In this document: in pieces, positions 26,230-35,389 of the stretch | How the letters are laid out: each line of letters opens with the position of its first letter | Position numbering within the stretch: position 1 is the first letter of the stretch | Source of the DNA: Mucilaginibacter sabulilitoris | Lineage (GTDB): Bacteria; Bacteroidota; Bacteroidia; Sphingobacteriales; Sphingobacteriaceae | NCBI RefSeq assembly: GCF_034262375.1 | Contig: NZ_CP139558.1 | Span: forward strand, 6,758,001 to 6,822,000 | Reading direction: 5' to 3' | DNA length: 64,000 nucleotides | Translations under genes and position numbers: made by a program | The notes under the pieces: generated by a model | The model's database searches: none | The model's input: only the letters and a program-made list of their open reading frames with translations | Told to the model about the DNA's origin: nothing

Positions 26230-26377
26230 GACTCACCCCGACATCGCTGCGCTTGTCGGCCCTCTCTTCAGCTTCGCCGGAAAGAGGGCAAAGAGTATAA
26301 TAGTAATTTGCGACCTTCAAATCCCTCTTTGCGCCACAGGTGGAGGGTGGTCCAGCGAAGCGCAGATCGGGTGAGTC
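26230..26377. repeat. Imperfect palindromic repeat element
   Basis: Left end gactcaccccgac and right end tcgggtgagtc are complementary, with inner pieces (ccctctc / agaggg and ctctttgcg) also pairing. Related to 23129-23240 by the CTCACCCC...CCCTCTC core. Confidence 0.65.
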
Positions 26378-26500
26378 TCCGACATTGCGCGCAGGCAGGG
26401 AGGGTTCCATCTAAAGAATCACTAAACCCCTTCCTCCTCCTTCCCCAAGGAAGGAATCGCTCCGTGCCCAGCTTTTAAGTTATCAGCCAACCCAAAGCAG

Positions 26501-26534
26501 AAAAAGCGAAAGATCACAAAACCTTTCGCCTTTT
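26501..26534. terminator. Bidirectional terminator
   Basis: gcgaaag / ctttcgc stem with A-run on the left and T-run on the right. It can end transcription of both the symporter gene and the convergent gene at 26555-27562. Confidence 0.7.
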
Positions 26535-26554
26535 ACCTTTACCCTTTCACCTCT

Positions 26555-27562
26555 TTACAGCGTACAAATCACTTTCAATTTCTTATGGTAATCCGGGTTC
26601 AGCGGCTCGTTGGTTTGGGCCAGGCGCTGGGCGCCTACGTTGGCCGGGCAGGCAATGCCGTTAGGGCCATCATATATTAAACCCGGTTTTGAATCTACCA
26701 GTTCTTTGGGCACATATATCTGCGTGGTGGTTTGCTGGTATCCGTGCGGTATAAAGCGAATATAATAGCCATCAGGGTGTAACGACCATATACCCGACGG
26801 CACTTCCGGATCGGGCTGCGGAGCCAAACCGGCAATCATGGCGTACTTTTCCATTTCTTCATAAGAAGCATTACCTGACGCTGCCAGCTGGCGGATATTG
26901 TTCTCGGCTTCAAAAATACTTTGCGCGGCAGGCGGCAGCTGGCTTTTAGCCTTGTCCATCACACTGGCCGGCAATACGCCCAGGGCGCCGCCCTCCAGCA
27001 TCAGCAACTCGTTTGGTGATAACAACCTGGTGGCGGTTAGTTTAATATCAGTACCAAAATCGGCAAATTTGGTGCGGGCAATTATCGCCCATAATAATAT
27101 CTGTATACTGTGCTGATTAACCTCAGGATGTGTTTCGCCATGTTTTAATATCAATATCACCACGTCGCGCTTGGGGCCAATCACGGGTGCAAGCATATAG
27201 CCGTCGCCGCTGCTGGGGCCGCGGGTGCCGGCATGCAAACAATAGCTTTTATTGGTCATTTCGTAATAGCCGGCACATAGTTTATAAGCACCTTCAGGTG
27301 TCTTGGGTAAAAGATACAAAGGCTCAGGTGTCTGTCCGTCCATAAATGATGGTGGTTTGGAGCCGGTTTTATTTACATCTTTAAAGCTGGTGCTAATGGC
27401 CTGTGGCTGTTTCAGTATTTTGTTGAGTCCACCGCCCGACACCATATCGGAGCCTTTGTCCAGGAGTTTTTTTCCAAATCCGCCAAACTGCGCCTGCGCG
27501 GCCGGGGTACAAAACAGGCATATTATAAGCCATGCAATAAGGTTTTTGTTAATGTTTTTCAT
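26555..27562 (-). CDS. Secreted protein of unknown function
   Basis: 335 residues. A clear signal peptide (about 1-24, CTPAAQAQ) is followed by a glycine-rich stretch (FGGFGKKLLDKGSDMVSGGG). Two cysteine-containing segments (KLCAGYYEMTNKSYCLHAGT) precede a mixed alpha/beta body. No family is recognised. The C-terminal third contains PSGIWSLHPDGYYIRFIPHG. Probably periplasmic or surface-exposed; monocistronic. Confidence 0.75.
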   Translation of the reverse strand: MKNINKNLIAWLIICLFCTPAAQAQFGGFGKKLLDKGSDMVSGGGLNKILKQPQAISTSFKDVNKTGSKPPSFMDGQTPEPLYLLPKTPEGAYKLCAGYYEMTNKSYCLHAGTRGPSSGDGYMLAPVIGPKRDVVILILKHGETHPEVNQHSIQILLWAIIARTKFADFGTDIKLTATRLLSPNELLMLEGGALGVLPASVMDKAKSQLPPAAQSIFEAENNIRQLAASGNASYEEMEKYAMIAGLAPQPDPEVPSGIWSLHPDGYYIRFIPHGYQQTTTQIYVPKELVDSKPGLIYDGPNGIACPANVGAQRLAQTNEPLNPDYHKKLKVICTL

Positions 27563-27702
27563 AGTAATAAGTAAGTAGTAGGTTGCTAATTTAATTAAAA
27601 CAATGTAAATCAGCTAAACACAGCACGAACGTTTTTTGATTAATAAAAAGTCACTTTTCTGTTAACATATAAAATTATTGCCCCTTTAAGGGTTTAAGGG
27701 GT

Positions 27703-27731
27703 TTGACTTTTGCGCAAAAACTTTAGCTTTG
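27703..27731 (+). promoter_or_regulatory. Promoter of sucD
   Basis: TTG at 27703-27705, an 18-base spacer, then TAGCTTTG at 27724-27731, close to the Bacteroidota sigma-ABfr consensus. The start codon follows 22 bases later. Confidence 0.75.
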
Positions 27732-27753
27732 CCGTACTAAACGAAAAAAGCCA

Positions 27754-28638
27754 ATGAGTGTTCTCGTAAATAAAGATTCTAAAGTTATTGTACAGGGTTT
27801 TACAGGTAACGAAGGTACTTACCATGCTACACAAATGATTGAGTATGGAACCCAGTTGGTTGGTGGTGTTACGCCAGGCAAAGGTGGTCAGCGTCATTTA
27901 GACAGACCTGTTTTTAATACCGTTAAAGATGCGGTTAACCAAACAGGCGCCGATGTATCTATCATATTTGTACCTCCTGCTTTCGCGGCCGATGCTATTA
28001 TGGAAGCTGCAGAAGCTGGTATAAAAGTTATTGTTTGTATCACCGAAGGTATCCCGACAAAGGATATGATTTTGGTAAAAGAATATTTAACCGATAAGGA
28101 TGCGCGTCTTATTGGCCCTAACTGCCCGGGCATCATTACTGCCGATGAAAGCAAAATTGGCATTATGCCAGGCTTTATCTTTAAAAAAGGTAACGTAGGC
28201 GTGGTTTCAAAATCAGGAACTTTAACATATGAAGCGGTTGACCAGGTGGTTAAAGCCGGTTTAGGTATCACTACCGCTATTGGTATTGGTGGCGACCCTA
28301 TCATTGGTACCCCTACCAAAGAGGCTGTTGAACTGTTAATGAACGACCCTGAAACCCATGGCATTATTATGATTGGCGAAATTGGCGGAGGCATGGAAGC
28401 CGATGCAGCTCGCTGGATCAAAGAAAACGGTACTAAACCGGTTGTAGGCTTTATTGCCGGCCAGACAGCGCCTCCGGGACGCCGTATGGGTCATGCCGGT
28501 GCTATTGTTGGTGGCGCTGATGATACAGCTGCCGCTAAAATGAAGATCATGCGCGAGTGTGGTATTCGTGTAGTTGAATCACCTGCCGAAATTGGCGCTG
28601 CCATGGCAGAGGAATTAGCTAAGTTGGTAAAAGCTTAA
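27754..28638 (+). CDS. sucD: Succinyl-CoA ligase, alpha subunit
   Basis: 294 residues. It forms succinate and NTP from succinyl-CoA with the beta subunit SucC. The CoA-binding Rossmann domain occupies about 1-130 (VIVQGFTGNEGTYH, GGVTPGKGG). The ligase domain carries the phosphohistidine segment RMGHAGAIVGG, with His near 247. sucC is not adjacent, which is common in this phylum. Own promoter and terminator. Confidence 0.97.
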   Translation: MSVLVNKDSKVIVQGFTGNEGTYHATQMIEYGTQLVGGVTPGKGGQRHLDRPVFNTVKDAVNQTGADVSIIFVPPAFAADAIMEAAEAGIKVIVCITEGIPTKDMILVKEYLTDKDARLIGPNCPGIITADESKIGIMPGFIFKKGNVGVVSKSGTLTYEAVDQVVKAGLGITTAIGIGGDPIIGTPTKEAVELLMNDPETHGIIMIGEIGGGMEADAARWIKENGTKPVVGFIAGQTAPPGRRMGHAGAIVGGADDTAAAKMKIMRECGIRVVESPAEIGAAMAEELAKLVKA

Positions 28639-28940
28639 TTTAAGGTAAAAAGCGAAAGGTTAAAGGCGAAAGGCTTTTAAAATATATAGATCCCGGTCAA
28701 TTGGCCGGGATTTTTTTGTTAACTGCATGTTAGGTAGTTCCTATAAAAGCAGATCCTGTCTTTTTAAATCAGCATCTGCACATCTGAAATCCGCACATTT
28801 GCACATCTCCTCCCCTTGTCAAACCAGTGTAAATAAGCCTTTGGCAAACATTTAATGCGCCCGATTTGTCGTATATTTAAGTAAATAAATGGATCATTTT
28901 AATCATTAATTCACTAATTCAACAACTCAATAATTAATAA
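28639..28940. other. Intergenic region between sucD and msrB
   Basis: 302 bases. It contains simple A/G-rich repeats (gcgaaaggttaaaggcgaaagg), the sucD terminator, and a cluster of near-repeats of gcacatctg / gcacatttg at about 28770-28808. No gene is seen. Confidence 0.6.
28690..28717 (+). terminator. Terminator after sucD
   Basis: atcccgg / ccgggat stem followed by seven T residues. Confidence 0.85.
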
Positions 28941-29312
28941 ATGGAATATAACAAATTAACACCCGATGAAGAAAGGGTAATATTATACAAGGGAACTGAA
29001 AGACCATTTACCGGTGCATTGTTAGACAATAAAGCAGAAGGGTTATACCTGTGCAAACGCTGCGATGCGCCGCTTTACACTTCCGAATCGAAATTTGAAT
29101 CGCATTGCGGCTGGCCGAGTTTTGACGACGAAATACCGGGCGCTGTAAAAAGGGTACCCGATGCTGATGGCAGACGTGTGGAAATTGTGTGCGCCAATTG
29201 CGGCGCACATCTGGGCCACGTGTTTGAAGGAGAATACATGACCCCTAAAAATATTCGCCATTGCGTAAACTCGGTATCAATGAAGTTTGTACCGGCTTCG
29301 GAGGTAAAATAA
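28941..29312 (+). CDS. msrB: Peptide-methionine (R)-S-oxide reductase
   Basis: 123 residues, a single MsrB domain. Two CxxC zinc sites (CKRC near 33-36 and CANC near 81-84), the HCGWPSFD segment and the catalytic cysteine in IRHCVNSVSMKF are present. It repairs methionine-R-sulfoxide. No signal peptide, so it is cytoplasmic. It is not fused to MsrA. A terminator follows. Confidence 0.95.
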   Translation: MEYNKLTPDEERVILYKGTERPFTGALLDNKAEGLYLCKRCDAPLYTSESKFESHCGWPSFDDEIPGAVKRVPDADGRRVEIVCANCGAHLGHVFEGEYMTPKNIRHCVNSVSMKFVPASEVK

Positions 29313-29330
29313 GGTTTGAAACATTAACAG

Positions 29331-29370
29331 ATACCCGGATGAAAGATCATTCGTCCGGGTATTTTATTTT
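29331..29370 (+). terminator. Terminator after msrB
   Basis: acccggatga / tcgtccgggt stem followed by attttatttt, 20 bases after the stop codon. Confidence 0.8.
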
Positions 29371-29862
29371 CCACATTGTCGGTTTGGAGATAATTTTCTG
29401 TCGGATTTAAAGGTTGATAATGGCGCTAAGTAAAGTGATTGTGGAGTTGGCAAAAATTGTCTGTGTTAAGTCAAGTAATTTATAATGTTAAATTATCGTT
29501 TTCTCCAAATATTTAATGGCCCGTTTTGACGTGAATATTTTAATTAACTGTAATCAAGTTCATTAATTTTTCTTTCACTATTAATTACTTGTACAAGTGT
29601 TGATAACTATGGGCTTTGTTAAAAACTAACACTAAAATCTTAAGGCCTCAAACATTAACTTTGTTTTATAAGGTATTCGAAAGACAGCAGGATGTGTTCC
29701 CTATCCTACATATAAAAACTTAGCTGTCAGTAAGTTACATACAAAAACAAGCAACGGGTCAAGCCGGTTGCTAAAACATCAAAGCTTTATTATTTAGTAA
29801 GGCTGGCTTTCGTGTCTGATGACATTAAGTAAAGGAAACGATAATATAAAATACAGGTATCT
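29371..29862. other. Long leader region upstream of nrdB
   Basis: About 490 bases with no gene. It holds a perfect 12-base palindrome ACTTGTACAAGT (29586-29597) and a TAACTTTG element (29656-29663) resembling a -7 box, without a clear -33. A long 5' leader for the ribonucleotide reductase operon is likely. Confidence 0.5.
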
Positions 29863-30834
29863 ATGAAACAGGACGACGAAATATTACTGAGAGAGAACAA
29901 GGACAGATTTGTGATACTACCTATTAAGTATCCTGCCATTTGGGAAATGTACAAAAAAGCCGAAGCCAGCTTTTGGACTGCCGAAGAGATCGACCTTTCG
30001 GACGATATGAAGCATTGGGAAAATCTGAATTCGGGTGAAAAGCATTTTATTTCGCACATCCTGGCATTTTTTGCAGCGAGTGATGGTATTGTGAACGAAA
30101 ACCTGGCCGTAAACTTCATGAGCGAAGTTCAGCTTCCTGAAGCCCGTTGCTTTTATGGTTTCCAGATCATGATGGAAAACATCCACTCAGAAACCTATGC
30201 CCTACTTATTGATACTTATATTAAAGACCCCGCCGAAAAGGACCGCTTGTTCCACGCTATTGATACCGTACCTTGTGTAGGGAAAAAAGCAGAGTGGGCA
30301 CTGCGCTGGATAAACAACGGCAACTTTGCCGAGCGTTTGGTAGCTTTTGCCGCCGTTGAAGGTATTTTCTTCTCGGGCAGTTTTTGTTCTATATTCTGGC
30401 TTAAAAAACGTGGCCTGATGCCTGGGCTTACCTTCAGTAACGAGCTCATATCGCGCGATGAAGGTTCACACTGCGAATTTGCCTGCCTGCTGTACAAAAT
30501 GCTTAAAAACAGGCTGAGTGCGGAGCAGGTTACCAAAATTATTACCGATGCGGTAGAAATTGAGAAAGAATTTGTTACCGATGCCCTGCCGGTTGCCCTG
30601 ATAGGCATGAACGCCAAAATGATGAGCCAGTACATTGAGTTTGTAGCCGACAGGTGGCTTGGCGAACTGGGTTATGAAAAGCATTACGGCGCTACCAACC
30701 CGTTTGATTTTATGGAAATGATTTCATTACAGGGTAAAACCAACTTCTTTGAGAAACGCGTAGGCGACTATCAGAAAAGCGGCGTAATGAACACTGCCGA
30801 AAGCAAATCGTTCTCATTGGATGAAGACTTTTAA
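29863..30834 (+). CDS. nrdB: Ribonucleotide reductase class Ia, beta subunit
   Basis: 323 residues. It houses the diiron-tyrosyl radical. The iron ligands lie in TAEEIDLSDD, SGEKHFI and the long helix EARCFYGFQIMMENIHSETY, whose tyrosine matches the radical position. The second carboxylate pair is in FAAVEGIFFSG and SRDEGSHCEF. The C-terminus (ESKSFSLDEDF) is the acidic tail that docks on NrdA. It precedes nrdA by 164 bases. Confidence 0.97.
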   Translation: MKQDDEILLRENKDRFVILPIKYPAIWEMYKKAEASFWTAEEIDLSDDMKHWENLNSGEKHFISHILAFFAASDGIVNENLAVNFMSEVQLPEARCFYGFQIMMENIHSETYALLIDTYIKDPAEKDRLFHAIDTVPCVGKKAEWALRWINNGNFAERLVAFAAVEGIFFSGSFCSIFWLKKRGLMPGLTFSNELISRDEGSHCEFACLLYKMLKNRLSAEQVTKIITDAVEIEKEFVTDALPVALIGMNAKMMSQYIEFVADRWLGELGYEKHYGATNPFDFMEMISLQGKTNFFEKRVGDYQKSGVMNTAESKSFSLDEDF

Positions 30835-30836
30835 AA

Positions 30837-30906
30837 AACAGATTTGAGATATGGGATTTGAGATTTGAGATAGCAAATCAAAATCGAGTTAATCTCTAAA
30901 TCCTAC
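30837..30906. repeat. Degenerate gatttgagat tandem repeat between nrdB and nrdA
   Basis: Three copies of (g)atttgagat(a) on the plus strand followed by partly complementary caaatc / aatctctaaatcc sequence. It sits in the spacer of an operon. Confidence 0.55.
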
Positions 30907-30933
30907 GAATCAAGGTTCAGACAAAGATAATTA

Positions 30934-30949
30934 ACACTATATATACACA
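30934..30949 (+). promoter_or_regulatory. Possible NrdR-like box upstream of nrdA
   Basis: ACACTATATATACACA matches the left half and centre of the palindromic NrdR box but not its right half. One copy only, so weak evidence for NrdR control. Confidence 0.25.
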
Positions 30950-30998
30950 AGTTGGCCCGGGTATTGCTGCCTGTAACAACCACTAAATACTTTGAAAA

Positions 30999-33371
30999 AT
31001 GCTCGTAGTAAAAAGAGACGGTAGAAAAGAGTCGGTAAAATTCGACAAGATCACAGCGCGTATTGAAAAACTGTGCTATGGGTTCAATTTAGTTGACCCT
31101 ATTGATGTGGCAAAAAAGGTAATTGAAGGCTTATTTGACGGTGTAACCACCTCCGAGCTTGATAACCTTGCTGCCGAAACCGCGGCTTCGTTAACAACAA
31201 AGCATCCTGACTACGCTTTGCTGGCTTCACGCATAGCAGTATCAAACCTGCACAAAAACACCATCAAGTCGTTTTCAGAAACCATGCGTTTACTGCATGA
31301 GTATGTTGACCCTAAAACCGGCAAGGATGCTTCGTTAATTGCCGATGACGTTTGGGAAGTAATTGAGCAGAACGCCGAGTTACTGGACAGTACCATTATT
31401 TACGATCGCGACTTCGGTTTTGATTATTTCGGTTTTAAAACCCTTGAAAAATCATACCTGTTAAAAATAAACGGTAAAATAGCCGAGCGCCCGCAGCACC
31501 TGTTTATGCGCGTATCTGTTGGTATCCACAAAAACGACATCGACAGTGTTATTAAAACTTACCATTTAATGAGCGAGCGCTGGTTTACACACGCTACTCC
31601 TACTCTTTTTAACGCTGGTACACCAAAACCACAAATGTCATCATGCTTTTTATTAACCATGAAGGATGATAGCATCGACGGTATATACGATACTTTAAAA
31701 CAAACCGCCAAAATATCACAAAGTGCAGGCGGTATTGGCTTAAGCATACACAATGTAAGGGCTACAGGCTCATACATCAGTGGTACAAACGGTACCAGCA
31801 ACGGTATTATACCGATGTTGCGCGTGTTTAATGATACCGCCCGTTATGTTGACCAGGGCGGTGGTAAACGTAAAGGCGCCTTTGCTATTTACTTAGAGCC
31901 ATGGCATGCTGATATTTTTGAATTCCTTGACCTGCGCAAAAATCATGGTAAGGAAGAAATGCGTGCCCGCGATTTGTTCTATGCCCTTTGGGTATCTGAC
32001 CTGTTTATGCAGCGTGTAGAAGCCAATGAAGACTGGAGCCTGTTCTGTCCGCATGAAGCACCGGGGTTAGCTGATTGCTTCGGTGCTGAATTTGAGGCTT
32101 TGTATACCAAATACGAAAAAGAAGGCCGTGCGCGTAAGGTGATCAAAGCCCAGGACCTGTGGTTTGCTGTGTTAGATGCGCAGGTGGAAACCGGTACACC
32201 ATATTTGTTATATAAAGATGCTGCCAACAGCAAATCGAACCAGCAGAATTTAGGTACTATAAAAAGCTCAAACCTTTGTACCGAAATTATGGAGTATACT
32301 GATGCCAATGAAATAGCTGTTTGTAATCTTGCTTCATTAGCATTGCCACGTTACGTTATTGATGGCACGTTTGATCATCAGAAATTATATGATGTAACTT
32401 ACCAGGCTACTATTAACCTTAACCGTATTATTGATGGTAACTACTACCCGGTTGCCGAAGCGGAATATTCAAACTTAAGGCACCGCCCTATTGGTTTAGG
32501 TGTACAGGGATTGGCCGATGCGTTTATCCTGCTGCGTATGCCGTTTGAAAGCGAAGAGGCTAAACAACTGAACAAAGAGATATTTGAAACCATCTACTTT
32601 GCAGCCATGACCGCTTCAAAAGATCTGGCCATTGCCGAAGGTCCGTACGAAACATTTAAAGGTTCGCCGCTGTCAAAAGGTAAGTTCCAGTTTGATTTGT
32701 GGAATGTATCGCCGGCCAGCACCCGTTGGGATTGGGAAAACCTGCGCCTTGATGTAATGAACCATGGTGTGCGTAACTCCCTGTTAGTTGCTCCAATGCC
32801 AACTGCATCAACCTCACAAATACTGGGTAACAACGAGTGTTTTGAGCCGTATACCTCAAACATTTACACCCGCCGTGTATTGAGTGGTGAGTTTATTGTT
32901 GTAAACAAATACTTACTGCGCGATCTGGTTAACCTTGGCTTATGGACCCCGGCCATGAAAGACAAGATCATTTCAGCAAACGGATCGATCCAGGATATTG
33001 CCGAAATACCTGCCGATATCAAGGAACTGTACAAAACCGTTTGGGAAATAAAAATGCGTAACATTATTGACATGGCTGCCGACAGAGGCGCTTATGTTTG
33101 CCAGTCGCAGTCATTAAACTTGTTCATCAACTCGCCAAACGCGTCGAAATTGACTTCAATGCACTTCTACGCATGGAAAAAAGGTTTAAAAACCGGCATG
33201 TATTACCTGCGTACACAGGCCGCTTCGCAAGCTGTTAAGTTTACGGTTGAAAACCAGGGCGGTTCAAACATGGAACCGGTAATACCGTCAGTAGTTGATG
33301 CCGTGGCCGACGAAATACCTGCGGGCCCAAGCTGCTCAATGGAAGAAGGTTGCGTAACCTGCTCGGCGTAA
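30999..33371 (+). CDS. nrdA: Ribonucleotide reductase class Ia, alpha subunit
   Basis: 790 residues. An ATP cone at about 1-90 (VVKRDGRKESVKFDKITARI) provides overall activity control. The catalytic barrel has the active-site segment SSNLCTEIMEY, the thiyl-region cysteine in EIAVCNLAS, PMPTASTSQILGNNECFEP and the paired tyrosines in the TGMYYLRT segment. The C-terminus CVTCSA carries the redox cysteine pair for thioredoxin. Substrates are ribonucleoside diphosphates. A terminator follows at 33444. Confidence 0.97.
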   Translation: MLVVKRDGRKESVKFDKITARIEKLCYGFNLVDPIDVAKKVIEGLFDGVTTSELDNLAAETAASLTTKHPDYALLASRIAVSNLHKNTIKSFSETMRLLHEYVDPKTGKDASLIADDVWEVIEQNAELLDSTIIYDRDFGFDYFGFKTLEKSYLLKINGKIAERPQHLFMRVSVGIHKNDIDSVIKTYHLMSERWFTHATPTLFNAGTPKPQMSSCFLLTMKDDSIDGIYDTLKQTAKISQSAGGIGLSIHNVRATGSYISGTNGTSNGIIPMLRVFNDTARYVDQGGGKRKGAFAIYLEPWHADIFEFLDLRKNHGKEEMRARDLFYALWVSDLFMQRVEANEDWSLFCPHEAPGLADCFGAEFEALYTKYEKEGRARKVIKAQDLWFAVLDAQVETGTPYLLYKDAANSKSNQQNLGTIKSSNLCTEIMEYTDANEIAVCNLASLALPRYVIDGTFDHQKLYDVTYQATINLNRIIDGNYYPVAEAEYSNLRHRPIGLGVQGLADAFILLRMPFESEEAKQLNKEIFETIYFAAMTASKDLAIAEGPYETFKGSPLSKGKFQFDLWNVSPASTRWDWENLRLDVMNHGVRNSLLVAPMPTASTSQILGNNECFEPYTSNIYTRRVLSGEFIVVNKYLLRDLVNLGLWTPAMKDKIISANGSIQDIAEIPADIKELYKTVWEIKMRNIIDMAADRGAYVCQSQSLNLFINSPNASKLTSMHFYAWKKGLKTGMYYLRTQAASQAVKFTVENQGGSNMEPVIPSVVDAVADEIPAGPSCSMEEGCVTCSA

Positions 33372-33443
33372 GCTTTAGACTTTGGAACTATAGGACATTT
33401 GGACTATAGGATGAAGGACAAAAGACAAAGGACTCCATAGTCT

Positions 33444-33477
33444 AAAAGTCCATGAGCTGCGGTTCATGGACTTTTTT
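33444..33477 (+). terminator. Terminator after nrdA
   Basis: aaagtccatga / tcatggacttt stem continuing into TTTTTT. Confidence 0.85.
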
Positions 33478-33536
33478 CATTAATGACATTTATATTTTAT
33501 AAGTCATATCAACTTTAACTACTTTCGTTCATAACA

Positions 33537-33746
33537 ATGCATACCAAACACGAGATCATCCGTTGCGAACGCTGCGAGGCCCCTTTTGAATGTAAAGCCA
33601 ATTCATTCAGCAAGTGCCAGTGCAGCACTGTGCAGCTTACCCTCAACGAGGTGCAATACGTAAGCGAACTGTACGAGGGATGCCTGTGCGCCAACTGCCT
33701 GCTGGTTATTCAGCAGGAGTACAGGGAGAGCATGGGGTTGGCGTAG
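33537..33746 (+). CDS. Cysteine-rich CWC-type small protein
   Basis: 69 residues with eight cysteines: IRCERCEAPFEC, KCQCS and YEGCLCANCLL. The order CxxC...C...CxC...CxCxxC matches the cysteine-rich CWC family, thought to bind zinc. Function unknown. Downstream of nrdA but behind a terminator. Confidence 0.85.
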   Translation: MHTKHEIIRCERCEAPFECKANSFSKCQCSTVQLTLNEVQYVSELYEGCLCANCLLVIQQEYRESMGLA

Positions 33747-33826
33747 GTGTTTGTCTAAACCACGATTTCTCAGGATTTATGGATCAACATGATTTTTTTA
33801 GCTGCTTGCCGTGGAGATTCTCCCAG

Positions 33827-33921
33827 CGTCATCCCGAATTTATTTCGGGATCCCACAGTACAGGTAATCATCATGGTTTGCAGCATAACATGTGAGATGC
33901 TGAAACAAGTTCAGCATGACA
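33827..33921. repeat. Intergenic inverted-repeat element, second copy of the TGTCATCC type
   Basis: cgtcatcccgaatttatttcgggatcc at the left (quoted in pieces: cgtcatcccgaa, ttcgggatcc) and gatgctgaaac...gttcagcatgac at the right. The right end matches 11190-11203. Confidence 0.65.
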
Positions 33922-34010
33922 TTAAATATCCCCCATTAATCCTTTTCATCTTAATCAAGTCAAACATGTATAGTCTTTAATTAGACAGGTACACATTAAT
34001 GATTATCACC

Positions 34011-34193
34011 ATGAAAAAGAGATTTGCAGTATTCGCATTATTAATATTATCGGCAGTAACAATGTTTTCAAGCTGTTCGGTAAATGAAAGATATAGTTAT
34101 AGTCACAGGCACCATCATGACAGGTACCGTAACGGATATAATAATGGCTATAACAACGGTTATGATCATGGCCATTATGACCGGGGTTATTAA
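34011..34193 (+). CDS. Small histidine/tyrosine/asparagine-rich lipoprotein
   Basis: 60 residues from MKKRFAVFALLI; an upstream ATG adds four residues. A lipobox (MFSSC, cysteine about residue 22) is followed by a low-complexity tail of RHHHDRY and repeated NGYNNGYN. It might bind metal through its histidines, but this is speculation. Its own terminator lies 37 bases downstream. Confidence 0.7.
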   Translation: MKKRFAVFALLILSAVTMFSSCSVNERYSYSHRHHHDRYRNGYNNGYNNGYDHGHYDRGY

Positions 34194-34229
34194 GGTTTTT
34201 TGTAAGTGAGTTGATTTGATAAATGATGA

Positions 34230-34259
34230 AAGGGCGGTGAGTGATCACCGCTCTTTTTT
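34230..34259 (+). terminator. Terminator after the small lipoprotein gene
   Basis: gcggtga / tcaccgc stem followed by tcttttttg. Confidence 0.8.
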
Positions 34260-34386
34260 GTTCGAGGCATTTATTTCACGACTTTGAATAATAATAAGTT
34301 ATACATATTTCACCCTAAAAATCACACCTTTCACCCCGCTCTACCCACTCCCTCAACTCCTTATAAAAACTTTTTCGCGCAACCGC

Positions 34387-34416
34387 TTGTAAATCAAAAA
34401 ATAGTAGCTACCTTTG
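34387..34416 (+). promoter_or_regulatory. Promoter of the rpsL-rpsG-fusA-rpsJ operon
   Basis: TTG at 34387-34389, exactly 19 bases, then TACCTTTG at 34409-34416. This is a textbook Bacteroidota promoter, followed by a 45-base leader before the rpsL start. Confidence 0.88.
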
Positions 34417-34461
34417 CAGTCCTTAAAATAAGGATAAAACTGTAAATACAAAAAAGGAAAA

Positions 34462-34875
34462 ATGCCTACTATTCAGCAATTAGTTAGAAAAGGTAGAGTA
34501 GCTCTGGTTGACAAGAGTAAGTCGCCAGCGTTGGACAGCTGTCCACAGCGAAGAGGCGTATGCACCCGTGTGTATACCACTACCCCTAAAAAACCAAACT
34601 CAGCAATGCGTAAAGTTGCCCGTGTGCGCTTAACCAACGGAAAAGAAGTAAATGCTTACATCCCGGGTGAAGGTCACAACTTACAGGAGCACTCAATCGT
34701 TTTGATCCGCGGTGGCCGTGTTAAGGATTTACCAGGTGTACGTTACCACATCATCCGTGGTGCTTTGGATACATCAGGTGTAGCCGGTCGTAACCAACGT
34801 CGTTCTAAATATGGTACTAAACGCCCTAAACCAGGACAAGCTGCTGCAGCCCCTGCAAAAGGTAAAAAGAAATAA
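34462..34875 (+). CDS. rpsL: 30S ribosomal protein S12
   Basis: 137 residues. It shapes the decoding centre. The conserved loop TTPKKPNSAMRK and the PGVRYHIIRG segment, where streptomycin-resistance changes usually occur, appear wild-type. The C-terminus has an alanine/lysine-rich extension (GQAAAAPAKGKKK) longer than in Proteobacteria but usual in this phylum. First gene of the str operon. Confidence 0.98.
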   Translation: MPTIQQLVRKGRVALVDKSKSPALDSCPQRRGVCTRVYTTTPKKPNSAMRKVARVRLTNGKEVNAYIPGEGHNLQEHSIVLIRGGRVKDLPGVRYHIIRGALDTSGVAGRNQRRSKYGTKRPKPGQAAAAPAKGKKK

Positions 34876-34894
34876 CTAAGGAGGATAGATAGCA

Positions 34895-35362
34895 ATGAGA
34901 AAGTCAAAACCAAAAAAGAGAATTATCCTTCCTGATCCAAGGTTCAATGATACTTTGGTAACAAGGTTTGTTAACAACATGATGTATGACGGTAAAAAAT
35001 CTACCGCGTACGCTATATTTTATAACGCAGTTGACATTGTTGAAAAGAAAACCAGCGAAAATGGTTTAGAAACCTGGAAAAAGGCTTTAAACAATGTAAT
35101 GCCTGCTGTTGAAGTTAAAAGCCGCCGTGTAGGTGGTGCTAACTTCCAGGTGCCAACAGAAGTTCGTCCGGAGCGTAAAATTGCTTTGGGAATGAAATGG
35201 CTGATCAGCTATGCCCGTCGTCGTGGTGAAAAAACCATGATGGAGAAATTAGCCGGCGAGATCATCTCAGCAGCTAAAGGTGAAGGTGCAGCAGTGAAGA
35301 AAAAGGAAGATACGCACAAAATGGCCGAAGCCAACAAAGCGTTCTCACACTTTAGATTCTAA
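34895..35362 (+). CDS. rpsG: 30S ribosomal protein S7
   Basis: 155 residues. It nucleates assembly of the 3' domain of 16S rRNA. RKSKPKKRIILPDP at the N-terminus, GGANFQVPTEVRPERK and the MAEANKAFSHFRF end are conserved family segments. It starts 19 bases after rpsL, preceded by aaggagg, an unusually good Shine-Dalgarno sequence for this phylum. Confidence 0.98.
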   Translation: MRKSKPKKRIILPDPRFNDTLVTRFVNNMMYDGKKSTAYAIFYNAVDIVEKKTSENGLETWKKALNNVMPAVEVKSRRVGGANFQVPTEVRPERKIALGMKWLISYARRRGEKTMMEKLAGEIISAAKGEGAAVKKKEDTHKMAEANKAFSHFRF

Positions 35363-35389
35363 TAAAAGGATTACACCGATTTAATATAC

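Larger units (their letters stand above)
26182..26554. other. Repeat-containing intergenic region
   Basis: 373 bases without a gene. It contains an imperfect palindromic element (26230-26377), then C/T-rich sequence with ccttcctcc and ccccaaggaagg motifs, and a bidirectional terminator (26501-26534). Confidence 0.7.

Noticed and set aside
26209..26478. 89-codon plus-strand and 68-codon minus-strand frames
   Set aside because: They lie in an inverted-repeat element and have arginine/serine-rich nonsense composition.
27894..28421. 175-codon minus-strand frame inside sucD
   Set aside because: Antisense shadow of sucD; composition is the mirror of the sense codons.
33614..33980. Frames of 63-93 codons after the CWC gene
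   Set aside because: They cross the TGTCATCC-type repeat and overlap the CWC gene out of frame.
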